From: Corynebacterium ulceribovis DSM 45146
GTDB lineage: Bacteria; Actinomycetota; Actinomycetes; Mycobacteriales; Mycobacteriaceae
Assembly (NCBI RefSeq): GCF_000372445.1
Contig: NZ_AQUY01000004.1
Coordinates: 1,335-65,334 of the forward strand
DNA length: 64,000 nucleotides
Direction of reading: 5' to 3'
How positions within the stretch are numbered: the first letter of the stretch is position 1; each line of letters opens with the position of its first letter. The notes beneath the pieces were generated by a model. That model was not told the origin of the DNA. It saw only the letters and a list, made by a program, of their open reading frames with translations, and did not search any database. Both the position numbers and the translations under genes were made by a program. Below, one piece after another: positions 28,526-37,510 of the stretch.

Positions 28526-29587
28526 ATGAGTGAACATGATGAGACTAAGCAGCCGGGCGGTGCGGCACCACGTCGCCGTCGGCGTTCTCGTCGGCGTTCC
28601 TCCCGCCCAAGCGGCGCCGCAAGCAGCAACCACACCCTGAAGCAGCACGCCAGTGGCGAAAGTGCCGCTGACCAGGGCAGTCGGGGATCGTCTGGTGAGC
28701 AGAAGACCGGCGCGAATCAATCTGGTGAGCACAAGGGCCGTCCAGCTGCCGGGGAAGGTGACGGTCAGCGATCGCGGCGGCGTCCGAATCGTCGTCGACG
28801 TGGCCGCGGCGGCTCCCGTAGGCAGTCTGGTGAGGCCCAACAGGCGCATAAGTCCCAGTCATCGCAGCAGTCCGATACTGCTGCAGTAGGCAGTGCTGGT
28901 TCCACTTCGCGCTCCACTTCCGCCAAAACCAGTTCCGCCAGCGATTCCACCTCGGGTAGCGAGCAGCCGCGGAAGAAGTCGAATCGGTCCCGTCGTCGTC
29001 GCGGTGGCGGACCTCAGGGGCAAAACCGCAGGCAGCAGCGCAACCGCGGTCGTTCGCAACCTCAGCGGCCGTCCCGCCAGCGGATGCAAACCTCGGATGA
29101 GACGTCTGCCGGTGGTTTGGTGGTCTCGGGGATGGCGGAAGCGGTCCGCGCCGACGGTTCGGTCGATTTGAATCGGATTTATGTGGCGCTGATTGGTCGG
29201 CTGGATCGTCGTGGCCGACTGTTGTGGTCGATGCCGAAGGGCCATGTTGAGCCTGGTGAGGACCAGTGCGCCACCGCGGAGCGAGAAGTGTGGGAGGAAA
29301 CCGGCATCGAGTGCGAGGTGTTTGCGGACCTCGGCACCATTGATTACTGGTTCGTGTCGGAGGGCACCCGCATTCACAAGACGGTGCATCACCATCTACT
29401 GCGGTTCGTGGACGGCGATCTCAACGATGAGGACCCGGAGGTCACTGAGGTCAGTTGGATTCCGGTCAGTGCGTTGCTGGAAAAGCTGGCATATGCTGAT
29501 GAACGCAAGCTTGCTCGGCGCGCGCATGACCTGTTGCCGGATCTCGCCCGAGCGGAGAAAGAAGCCGGAAGGGCGACACCACGTTGA
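28526..29587 (+). CDS. Nudix hydrolase with long Arg/Ser-rich N-terminus (MutT4-like)
   Basis: A 353-residue protein. Residues 1-190 are disordered and very rich in Arg, Ser, Gln and Gly, with runs such as RRRRRSRRRSSR. The Nudix domain follows, with a complete Nudix box GHVEPGEDQCATAEREVWEE (about residues 238-257) that binds Mg2+ for pyrophosphate hydrolysis. By position between pcnA and DUF6049/murJ it corresponds to mycobacterial MutT4; the substrate is unknown. The stop codon overlaps the next start by 4 bases. Confidence 0.9.
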   Translation: MSEHDETKQPGGAAPRRRRRSRRRSSRPSGAASSNHTLKQHASGESAADQGSRGSSGEQKTGANQSGEHKGRPAAGEGDGQRSRRRPNRRRRGRGGSRRQSGEAQQAHKSQSSQQSDTAAVGSAGSTSRSTSAKTSSASDSTSGSEQPRKKSNRSRRRRGGGPQGQNRRQQRNRGRSQPQRPSRQRMQTSDETSAGGLVVSGMAEAVRADGSVDLNRIYVALIGRLDRRGRLLWSMPKGHVEPGEDQCATAEREVWEETGIECEVFADLGTIDYWFVSEGTRIHKTVHHHLLRFVDGDLNDEDPEVTEVSWIPVSALLEKLAYADERKLARRAHDLLPDLARAEKEAGRATPR

Positions 29588-32148
29588 CCTGCCAAAACCC
29601 AGGTGTGCGGTGGTTGCGGTGCAGTGTTTCAGCTGCGGCAGCCACTGCGTTGTTTTGCTTGTTGACGCCGATCCCGACCGCCACCGCTCAATCCCAACAG
29701 TCGATCCCGGGCCAGTCCTCCAGTCAAAGCACTGACTTGGCTGCGTGGGCAAACACTGCCGTTCGTCCGGCAGCTGCGGACCGTCCCATCGACCTTGACA
29801 TCACATCCATCGATTCCACTGCGGTACCGGTCGATGGTTCGGTGTCAGTGAAGTTTTCTCTGACGAACACTACAGATCAGGATATTTCGGACATCATTGT
29901 CCGTTCTGAAGCAACGGATTCGCTTGCCGATCCCGCGGACGCTCAGACCACGCTGATTGATACCGCATCAATTTACGTGCACACCACCGCTTTTGAACCG
30001 GTTGTCGATAAGTTATCACCGCAGGAAACCCGCGAGTTCACACTAGAGATTCCCGTTGGTGCGCCCAGCCCCACTGGGTTGGGACTGTCCGAAGCGGGCG
30101 TGTACGGCTTCGCGGTGAATGCCAATGGTCGGCTCGGTGACCAAACTCAAGATGCTTTTCTCGCCGATGCCCGGACCTTGTTGACGGTCGGCCCGGCTGC
30201 CGCGGGCGCAGCTTCCGAAACCGAAACCCCGGGTTCTGAAGCACCTGCGACGGAACCCGAACCAGGGGTACCGGTAGCCGAGTCGGAGCGGGATCCGAAG
30301 CGGCCAGCGCCATTTACGATGTTGTGGCCGCTGACCGCCAACGTCAATATCGTCCCAGGTGAAACGGGCACGGCGCCGAGCAGCCCCGAGCTGATCCTCA
30401 AAGATGAATCCCTCTCGGAGGAATTCACTGACTCCGGCCGCCTTCACAACCTGGTGACGGCGATGGCCACCGCTCCGAAGGATGTTCAGAACGCGTCGTG
30501 CCTAGCCATCGACCCGGTGTTGGTGTCGACGGCCAGCCGAATGGCGAAGGGCTACGTCACTGCTGAGCATCGCCCTTCGCCAGTGCCGCAGACGGTCCGA
30601 TTGCGAGATTCGTGGGGCCAAGACCCGAATAAGGTCGATAGTGTTCCGGGCACCGGCAGCGCCGCCGCAAAGAGTTGGCTGACTGACTTGCGCACGCTCG
30701 CACAGCAGATGTGTGTGGTGCCGTTGCCAGCACAATCGGCAAATATTGACGCGCTAGCCACCATTAAAGATCCATCGCTGTCCCTGACGGCGCTCGCTCC
30801 AGGCGCTACGGTGCTCGATCAGATTCTGGAGGTGCAGTCGCAGCGCAATATTGTCATTCCGGCTACGGGCACCGTTGCCGGCCCAAATCTACGGGTGCTG
30901 AAGTACGCGGGCGTCGAACCCGCCACCGCGGAGGCCACCTCCCGAGGTTTGGCTGGGTTTGACCAGAATTTTGAATCGATTATCACCGGCACCGAACCTG
31001 AACTATCCCAGGACGTATCCGTGCTGCTGGCGGACGCCGCGCTGAGCAGGCCATCGGGCACTATCGACGACGGCATCACCGCCATCGGTTTCCAAGCCCC
31101 GCTGGGCGCAGCGTTGGCAGGCACCGGCGAGTTCCCAGAAACTGCGCCCTACAGCCCGCTGGTCTCTCGTTCATTCCTGGACGATGATTCCGCGGTCGCT
31201 CGGATGAACAATGCCGTCGGAATTCTCCGGCTGACCAGTGCCGATGCTACCGAAAACCGGCGCCGAATCGTGGCGATGCCACCGGCGATGTGGAGCGCCA
31301 GCAGCGCCGACCTGAACACCTGGTTAGGCGCCGTGGGGACGTTGCTGCATGAACGGCAGGTCACCGCTGCACCGCTCCACCAGGTGCTTATTGACGAAAG
31401 CAAGGCCACGAAGAAAGCGACGCTGAACTCGGTGAACAACGATCCGAACCCGCTGCCGAATGGACATGTGGCTCGGGCGAAGCGACTGGCTCGGGCACAG
31501 ACCAAACTCAGCAGCATCATGGTGAATACGCCTGATATCGCACTGACTCGCACTGGGTTTGTCACGCCCCTGCGGCTGGATGTGCTCACAGCTATCACTG
31601 ACCGTCATCGCCGCGTCTACTCGCAGCATTCGGTCGCCAACAATTCGTCAACAAGCATTGTGCAGGACAGTGAGTTAATCCTGCAGCAGGTGGATAATTC
31701 GGTGCGGTTATTGCCGCCGGGCAGTGTGTACACCCGGGCGTCGAAGTCAACGCCGCTGATGATTGTGGCTAGTAATGGTCTGCCGCTGCCGGTGCGAGCG
31801 CAACTGCAGGTCAGTGCGGCGCATGCGGGCAGCAGCTTGGTGGATATGCCGCAGCTTATTCCGGCGCGTGGCTCGATTCCGCTGCCGATGCCGGCGGAAG
31901 AAGTGCCGAAGGTAGATAGTGGCGAATTCACGGTGACGCTGGTGACGCCCGGTAAAGTGCCGATTTCGGCACCTGTGACCATGAGCACGCGTTCGGCCAG
32001 CGAACTGTTATGGCTCGTGGGCGTTATCGTCGTACTGTTGGTTGCGATGGCATGGGGTCTGGCTCGGAATATCACCCGAGTTCGACAAAGTCAGCAGGAT
32101 GCGCCGGCCAATCACGGCGACGCTGACCGCAATGCCGACAGCTTGTAG
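29584..32148 (+). CDS. DUF6049 family exported, membrane-anchored protein
   Basis: An 854-residue protein. A signal peptide (hydrophobic stretch ending near PTATAQ, residue 36) leads to a large extracytoplasmic part with beta-rich repeats, and a single C-terminal helix before a short basic tail (about residues 810-835) anchors it. The TTG start overlaps the Nudix stop (TTGA), implying translational coupling. It lies directly before murJ, the same order as in mycobacteria (Rv3909-Rv3910), so a role in peptidoglycan export or its control is plausible but not shown. Confidence 0.88.
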   Translation: MTCQNPGVRWLRCSVSAAAATALFCLLTPIPTATAQSQQSIPGQSSSQSTDLAAWANTAVRPAAADRPIDLDITSIDSTAVPVDGSVSVKFSLTNTTDQDISDIIVRSEATDSLADPADAQTTLIDTASIYVHTTAFEPVVDKLSPQETREFTLEIPVGAPSPTGLGLSEAGVYGFAVNANGRLGDQTQDAFLADARTLLTVGPAAAGAASETETPGSEAPATEPEPGVPVAESERDPKRPAPFTMLWPLTANVNIVPGETGTAPSSPELILKDESLSEEFTDSGRLHNLVTAMATAPKDVQNASCLAIDPVLVSTASRMAKGYVTAEHRPSPVPQTVRLRDSWGQDPNKVDSVPGTGSAAAKSWLTDLRTLAQQMCVVPLPAQSANIDALATIKDPSLSLTALAPGATVLDQILEVQSQRNIVIPATGTVAGPNLRVLKYAGVEPATAEATSRGLAGFDQNFESIITGTEPELSQDVSVLLADAALSRPSGTIDDGITAIGFQAPLGAALAGTGEFPETAPYSPLVSRSFLDDDSAVARMNNAVGILRLTSADATENRRRIVAMPPAMWSASSADLNTWLGAVGTLLHERQVTAAPLHQVLIDESKATKKATLNSVNNDPNPLPNGHVARAKRLARAQTKLSSIMVNTPDIALTRTGFVTPLRLDVLTAITDRHRRVYSQHSVANNSSTSIVQDSELILQQVDNSVRLLPPGSVYTRASKSTPLMIVASNGLPLPVRAQLQVSAAHAGSSLVDMPQLIPARGSIPLPMPAEEVPKVDSGEFTVTLVTPGKVPISAPVTMSTRSASELLWLVGVIVVLLVAMAWGLARNITRVRQSQQDAPANHGDADRNADSL

Positions 32149-32160
32149 AAGGAGAGTGAA

Positions 32161-34611
32161 GTGAGCGCTGCACAAAGCTCACCGACGAATCAGACCACTT
32201 CGGATGATTCGGTTGTACGGTCCACCGGCTCGATGGCCATTGCCACTCTGATTAGTCGGCTCACCGGTTTTCTCCGGAACCTGCTCATCGGCGCGGCGCT
32301 GGGCCCTGCCATTTCCTCCGCCTTCAACTCGGCGAACACGCTGCCTAACCTGATCACGGAAATCGTGCTGGGTGCCGTGCTGACCTCGCTGGTCGTGCCG
32401 GTGCTGGTTCGGGCCGAGAAAGAAGACCCCGATAAGGGCGCCAGGTTCTTCCGGCAGTTGTTCACCATTTCGCTGACAGTGCTGGTAGTCATTGCCACGC
32501 TGGCAGTGCTCGCCGCGCCGATTCTGACGCGGATGTCCCTGGCTGATGGCGGCGAAGTCAACGTTTTCTTGGCAACGAACTTTGCCATCCTGCTGCTGCC
32601 GCAGATCCTCTTCTACGGGCTATTTGCGCTGTTCATGGCGGTGTTGAATACCAAAGGGGTGTTCAAACCGGGGGCGTGGGCGCCGGTGGCGCATAATGTC
32701 ATCGCCATTGCGGTGCTGCTGCTGTATTGGGTGGTGCCGGGCGCTAATTTGGATGCCTATGCCAACCCGATGGACCCGCCGACACTGACACATCCTGGGA
32801 TTTTGCTGCTCGGCATTGGTACTACTCTCGGTGTGGTCGCGCAGTTTGCGATTATGATTCCGCCGATGCGCCGCGCCGGGATTGATATGCGACCACTCTG
32901 GGGCATTGATGACCGGCTGAAAGAGTTCGCCGGGATGGGTGTGGCCATCGTGGTGTATGTGGCGATTTCGCAGGCCGGATACATGATCACCAACCGGTGG
33001 GCGTCGATTGCGGATGCAGCCGCGCCGAATATTTATCAGCAGTCGTGGCTGCTGCTGCAGGTGCCATACGGCATTGTCGGCGTGACCTTGTTGACTGCGA
33101 TGATGCCGCAGCTGTCGCGCAATGCGGCCGACAACAACATCAAAGCAGTGGTCAATGACCTCACTACTTCCACGAAGCTGACCTTCATTGCGCTGCTGCC
33201 AGTCATTGTTTTTATGACGGCGTTCGGTCGCCAAATCGCTAACGCGCTGTTTGCCTACGGCAAGTTCCCACCAGAAACCGCGGACATTCTTGGCCGCACC
33301 CTGTCCTACTCAGCCTTCACTTTGGTGCCTTACGCACTGGTCATGTTGCACCTGCGGGTGTTTTACGCCCGGGAACAGGCGTGGACTCCGACGGCCATTA
33401 TTTTGGCGATCACGTCGGTGAAAGTTGGTTTTTCCTGGTTGGCGCTGCAAAACGCGCCGTCAAAAGAGACGGTGGTGCAGCTGCTTGGTGCAGCCAATGG
33501 GCTGGGCTTTGTGGCCGGCGCTATTATCGGCGCGCTGCTACTGAAACGGTCCCTCGGGTCGCTGCAGGCCGGCGCGGTGATGCATTCTGCTGCGTGGATT
33601 GTGGGCGCGGCGATGGTCGGTGTGGCAGTAGCGATGCCGGTGGATTGGCTGCTCAGTGTCACCGGTGTGCTCGACCCTGTCGGTTCCTTTGGCTACTTGC
33701 TTCGCACGGGTGTCGCTGGCGTACTTTTCCTGATAGTTACTGGACTTGTATTGTCGCGATCTGGATTGGCAGAAGTTATGTCCATTGGCCGTCTGCTGGC
33801 GAAGCTACCTGTGCTGGGCAAGCTGATTAAAGTGTCGGAAGCACCGCCGCAGACTTCCGACAGCATTGCGGCCCAGGTCGATGCCACTGTGCTTGGTGAC
33901 GGAATTGCGAGCCCGCTGTTGCCACCGCTTCCGGCGGGACAAGCGCGCGGTAAGCGTCAGCTTCCTGGATCTTATGTGGCCAATGGACGATTCCGGTTGC
34001 TGGTCGACCACGGCGGCGCACCGGGGTTGGGTTTCTGGCGAGCCCGTGACGTCAAGCGCAACGTCGACGTTGCGCTCACCATTTACGATGCAGAACAGCT
34101 GGCTGCAGGTACTCCGATGTCAGCGGAGGACACAGCGCAGCAAGTCGCCGAACGCACTCAGGCACTGGCACAGCTGCGGCAGCCGGGCATGGCCAACATC
34201 CTCGCGGTGGTGCCGGACGCTACCGGTGGCGTGGTGGTCTCGGAGTGGGTTGCTGGTTCATCGCTGGCAACAGTTGCCGATGCCGCACCAGATCCGTGGG
34301 CGGCGGCCCATGCCGTCACTAAGCTCACTGAAGCGGTGGTGGCGGCGCACGCGCACGGCACCGCGCTGGGCATTGACCACCGCGCACGGCTGCGGGTCGC
34401 CGTCGATGGGGACGTTGTGCTCGCCTTCCCGGCACTGACCCCAACGGCGTCGTATCGCTCGGACATCCGGGGCTTGGGCACGGTACTGGCGTTGCTGGTC
34501 AACCGCACATCTGACCTGGATCCTCAACTGCGCGTACTGATTGCTGACACCCGAAATCTGCGGGTTGGCGGAGCTGGGGAAGTGCTGCAGCGACTGCGGA
34601 ACCTGCCGTAG
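32161..34611 (+). CDS. murJ: Lipid II flippase MurJ fused to a C-terminal pseudokinase
   Basis: An 816-residue protein. Residues of about 20-545 carry 14 helices of the MOP exporter superfamily, with the early RLTGFLRNLLIG segment typical of MurJ/MviN; it flips lipid II across the membrane. Residues of about 605-816 form a kinase-like domain without the catalytic residues: the HRD position reads IDHRAR and no DFG is present. This matches the mycobacterial MviN pseudokinase that docks a forkhead protein. The GTG start has AAGGAG 7 bases upstream and follows DUF6049 by 12 bases. Confidence 0.93.
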   Translation: MSAAQSSPTNQTTSDDSVVRSTGSMAIATLISRLTGFLRNLLIGAALGPAISSAFNSANTLPNLITEIVLGAVLTSLVVPVLVRAEKEDPDKGARFFRQLFTISLTVLVVIATLAVLAAPILTRMSLADGGEVNVFLATNFAILLLPQILFYGLFALFMAVLNTKGVFKPGAWAPVAHNVIAIAVLLLYWVVPGANLDAYANPMDPPTLTHPGILLLGIGTTLGVVAQFAIMIPPMRRAGIDMRPLWGIDDRLKEFAGMGVAIVVYVAISQAGYMITNRWASIADAAAPNIYQQSWLLLQVPYGIVGVTLLTAMMPQLSRNAADNNIKAVVNDLTTSTKLTFIALLPVIVFMTAFGRQIANALFAYGKFPPETADILGRTLSYSAFTLVPYALVMLHLRVFYAREQAWTPTAIILAITSVKVGFSWLALQNAPSKETVVQLLGAANGLGFVAGAIIGALLLKRSLGSLQAGAVMHSAAWIVGAAMVGVAVAMPVDWLLSVTGVLDPVGSFGYLLRTGVAGVLFLIVTGLVLSRSGLAEVMSIGRLLAKLPVLGKLIKVSEAPPQTSDSIAAQVDATVLGDGIASPLLPPLPAGQARGKRQLPGSYVANGRFRLLVDHGGAPGLGFWRARDVKRNVDVALTIYDAEQLAAGTPMSAEDTAQQVAERTQALAQLRQPGMANILAVVPDATGGVVVSEWVAGSSLATVADAAPDPWAAAHAVTKLTEAVVAAHAHGTALGIDHRARLRVAVDGDVVLAFPALTPTASYRSDIRGLGTVLALLVNRTSDLDPQLRVLIADTRNLRVGGAGEVLQRLRNLP

Positions 34612-34729
34612 CGCGGGTGCCGGTATCGAGTCGCGGCGAGGTTCGATATCGGCTGCAGATTTGCCTGCGGTGTGGTTTGCTAGGCACACACAGCTCATTG
34701 GGGGATGAGCTCATTCCAGAGGGGGAATT

Positions 34730-35296
34730 GTGCCTGAAGTGGGGGATTTTGGGCTGGTCAAAGCGCACCTTGCTGGTGACCCAGCGGCGTTCGGTCAGTT
34801 ATTTGCACGCCACCGTTCGTACTTGCATTGGGTGGCCTGGCGGTGCGGCGTCACCGAAAGCGATATTGAAGATGTGCTGCAGGAATCAGCACTAAAAGCG
34901 TTGCGCAACCTGGGTCGATTTCGGTTGGAATCCTCGGTGGTGACGTGGCTGCATCAGATTGTGGCGAATGCGGCGCGGGACCATCTGCGACGACGCACCT
35001 TGGTGTCAGTGTCTATTGACTCCGACCATGTGCCGGAGCTTCCAGAACAACGACCGGTGCCGCCGGACCTGACAGAGCTGCGGATTGTGCTGCGCTCGGC
35101 GTTGGCGAAGCTGCCGGGGGAACAGCAGGCAGCTGTGCATGCGGTCGATATTTTGGGGATGAGTGTGCGGGAGGCCGCGAAGTCCTTAGGGGTGGCGCCG
35201 GGAACGGTGAAGTCGCGGCGGGCGCGAGCGCGGAAACGGTTGCGGGCGGAGTTAGTGGAGATTGCCGCGGATTTTGATGTGTGGGACAGGTCATAG
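34730..35296 (+). CDS. sigM: ECF sigma factor SigM
   Basis: A 188-residue sigma-70 of the extracytoplasmic function type. Region 2 (DIEDVLQESALKALRNLGRF and the following TWLHQIVANAARD) and region 4 (SVREAAKSLGVAPGTVKSR) are clear. In Corynebacterium glutamicum SigM governs disulfide-stress genes including thioredoxin genes; here trxB and trxA follow. The GTG start at 34730 has AGAGGGGG upstream. The gene downstream encodes its likely anti-sigma factor. Confidence 0.93.
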   Translation: MPEVGDFGLVKAHLAGDPAAFGQLFARHRSYLHWVAWRCGVTESDIEDVLQESALKALRNLGRFRLESSVVTWLHQIVANAARDHLRRRTLVSVSIDSDHVPELPEQRPVPPDLTELRIVLRSALAKLPGEQQAAVHAVDILGMSVREAAKSLGVAPGTVKSRRARARKRLRAELVEIAADFDVWDRS

Positions 35297-35352
35297 TGAA
35301 GGTTGGAACCGTTTCTTCCTGCAACACGTCCAATGGTGTGGAGGTGGTGCCA

Positions 35353-35991
35353 ATGAGCCCCAAACATGTTTCTGCTGCCGACCTGTCAGATGCCGATATC
35401 GACGCACTAGTTTTTAGTCTGCTCACTAACGTGGACGAAGCTAGCGACGACCCGGAGAATGACGCGGTGGTTCGTGGACACTTCTTTCGCCGCTACACCG
35501 TCCCCGCCGCCGCGGCCGCAACGATTGCAGCTGTGAGCATTGCGACGGGGTGGCTTGGCACGACCTCGCCCGGCGGTGCTGAGGTGGAGTTGGCTAGTCA
35601 GCCGGAAGACATCACCGCTGCGGATCTGAACCCTGAGTTGCTTTCCAGTTTGGCGAAGGGCAGCGATTTTTCTGGGTTAGCTGAGCCGCAGCTTGCCGGT
35701 GCATGTGTGGCGGTAAACGTCAAAAAGCTCAATGAACTTTACGGGGAAACGCCGCCAATTTCGAGTACTTTTTCGGACGAGATTGTGGGGGCCGCTTCCG
35801 CGCTGGAGCGGGTGGTGGGTGCGGCGCCAATCCGATTCGCTGGGGTGGAACGGCAGCTGTTTTTACTGCGCTCTGATGGCGGCGGAACAACTGCGAGCTT
35901 GACGGTGTTGATTACAGAAGAGAGCTGCGGGCAGGCAGATGATTCCGGGGTACCGGAGGCTGCCACCGTTCACGTAGCCGCATTAAACTGA
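35353..35991 (+). CDS. Putative anti-sigma-M factor, single-pass membrane protein
   Basis: A 212-residue protein placed between sigM and trxB, the position of RsmA in mycobacteria. The N-terminal cytoplasmic half has a [12 protein letters not shown] helix that may bind sigma. One hydrophobic helix follows at about residues 53-70, then an extracytoplasmic domain with just two Cys. No HxxxCxxC zinc motif is present. The start at ATG 35353 has GGAGG 9 bases upstream; an earlier GTG at 35296 overlapping the sigM stop is possible. Confidence 0.75.
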   Translation: MSPKHVSAADLSDADIDALVFSLLTNVDEASDDPENDAVVRGHFFRRYTVPAAAAATIAAVSIATGWLGTTSPGGAEVELASQPEDITAADLNPELLSSLAKGSDFSGLAEPQLAGACVAVNVKKLNELYGETPPISSTFSDEIVGAASALERVVGAAPIRFAGVERQLFLLRSDGGGTTASLTVLITEESCGQADDSGVPEAATVHVAALN

Positions 35992-36049
35992 ATCCCAGTT
36001 TGATCCGAGTTTGAGTAATCGTGCACCACGAGCAGGAGAGTTGAGTTTC

Positions 36050-37000
36050 ATGACCGAAACGGCACAGACCACCGACACCACCCATGACGTCATCATCGTC
36101 GGATCGGGCCCCGCTGGCTACACCGCGGCGATCTACGCTGCGCGCGCTGACCTCAAGCCAATTGTGTTTGAGGGCTATGAATTCGGCGGCTCGCTGATGA
36201 ACACCACCGATGTGGAGAACTTCCCAGGGTTCCCAACCGGCATCATGGGCCCAGAACTGATGGCTCAGATGCGGGAACAGGCAGAACGTTTCGGCGCTGA
36301 ACTGCGGATGGAAGACGCTGACCAGCTGGAACTCGACGGTGAAATCAAGGTCGTGCATGCCGCTGGGCAGGAATACCGCGCCCGGACCGTGATTCTGGCG
36401 ACCGGTGCGGCGCCACGCTACCTCAATGTGCCCGGTGAGCAGGAACTGCTGGGCCGCGGTGTGAGCTCCTGTGCCACCTGCGACGGTTTCTTCTTCCGCG
36501 ACCATGACATTGCAGTTATTGGTGGCGGCGACTCGGCGATGGAAGAAGCAACCTTCCTGACGAAGTTCGCGAAGTCGGTGACGATTGTGCACCGCCGCGA
36601 GGAGTTCCGAGCATCGCAGATCATGCTGGACCGCGCGAAGGCGAATGACAAAATTAAGTTCCTGACCAACAAGGTGGTGAAGGAAGTTCAGCAGGCCGAT
36701 GGGAAGGTGTCCGGTTTGGTGCTGACTGACACCGTCACTGGTGCGGAATCACCCCTGAATGTCACCGCGATGTTCGTGGCGATTGGCCATGATCCGCGCA
36801 CCGGACTGGTGGCAGAACAGGTGGAGTTGGACGATAATGGCTACATCAAGGTTCAGCAGCCTTCCACGCTGACTTCCGTGCCTGGAGTTTTTGCTGCGGG
36901 TGACGTGGTGGACAGCTACTACCAGCAGGCTATTACCGCGGCAGGTAGCGGTTGTGCGGCTGCGATTGATGCGGAGCACTACCTGGAGTCGCTGAACTAG
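36050..37000 (+). CDS. trxB: Thioredoxin reductase
   Basis: A 316-residue FAD/NADPH flavoenzyme that reduces thioredoxin. It has the FAD motif [15 protein letters not shown], the redox CATC (about residues 141-144) and the NADPH motif [10 protein letters not shown]. The C-terminal FAD contact FAAGDV is intact. AGGAG precedes the ATG at 36050. It probably belongs to the SigM regulon. Confidence 0.97.
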   Translation: MTETAQTTDTTHDVIIVGSGPAGYTAAIYAARADLKPIVFEGYEFGGSLMNTTDVENFPGFPTGIMGPELMAQMREQAERFGAELRMEDADQLELDGEIKVVHAAGQEYRARTVILATGAAPRYLNVPGEQELLGRGVSSCATCDGFFFRDHDIAVIGGGDSAMEEATFLTKFAKSVTIVHRREEFRASQIMLDRAKANDKIKFLTNKVVKEVQQADGKVSGLVLTDTVTGAESPLNVTAMFVAIGHDPRTGLVAEQVELDDNGYIKVQQPSTLTSVPGVFAAGDVVDSYYQQAITAAGSGCAAAIDAEHYLESLN

Positions 37001-37007
37001 GATTGCA

Positions 37008-37088
37008 CCCAATAATTGGGGCGGCCAACGATAAATAATTGGGATTACCAACAACCATTATTGGTAATACCAATAATTGAAATATATT
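37008..37088 (+). promoter_or_regulatory. trxA promoter with overlapping palindromic operator
   Basis: TTGGTA (37061-37066) and TATATT (37083-37088) are 16 bases apart and look like a -35/-10 pair. ATTACCAA (37044-37051) / TTGGTAAT (37061-37068) is a perfect inverted repeat covering the -35 box. Three copies of CAATAATTG-like sequence lie at 37010-37018, 37034-37042 and 37071-37079. The stretch is AT-rich against a GC-rich background. Confidence 0.5.
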
Positions 37089-37109
37089 TGCACAGGTCAA
37101 GGAGTTATC

Positions 37110-37433
37110 ATGTCGAATGTTATTGAAGTGAAAACGGACACCTTTAAATCGGAGGTTGTCGATTCCGACAAGCCAGTCCTCGTCGACTTCTGGGCAGAAT
37201 GGTGCGGACCATGCCGCAAACTCTCCCCGTTGGTAGAGGAGCTTGCCGACGAACACAGCGACCGTTTTGTGTTCGCCAAAGTCAACGTGGACGAGGAACG
37301 CCAACTGGCCGCCATGTTCCAAATCATGTCCATTCCGGCGCTGATGATTTTTAAGAACGGCAAGAAGGTTGATGAGCTGATCGGCTTCAAACCGAAAAAC
37401 CAGATCCTGCGTGCCCTTGAATCGCATGTTTAG
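37110..37433 (+). CDS. trxA: Thioredoxin
   Basis: A 107-residue classical thioredoxin. WAEWCGPCR (active site near residues 28-34) and the cis-Pro loop SIPAL are intact. AAGGAG lies 6 bases before the ATG at 37110. It probably receives electrons from the adjacent trxB, and also seems to have its own promoter. The CwlM-type gene starts 77 bases later. Confidence 0.96.
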   Translation: MSNVIEVKTDTFKSEVVDSDKPVLVDFWAEWCGPCRKLSPLVEELADEHSDRFVFAKVNVDEERQLAAMFQIMSIPALMIFKNGKKVDELIGFKPKNQILRALESHV

Positions 37434-37510
37434 CTGATAATCTATCGGGGTACTTATTTAGAGACATGCGGCCACAACCGGATGTCGGATAACAAGGAGA
37501 TCCGTTCCGA

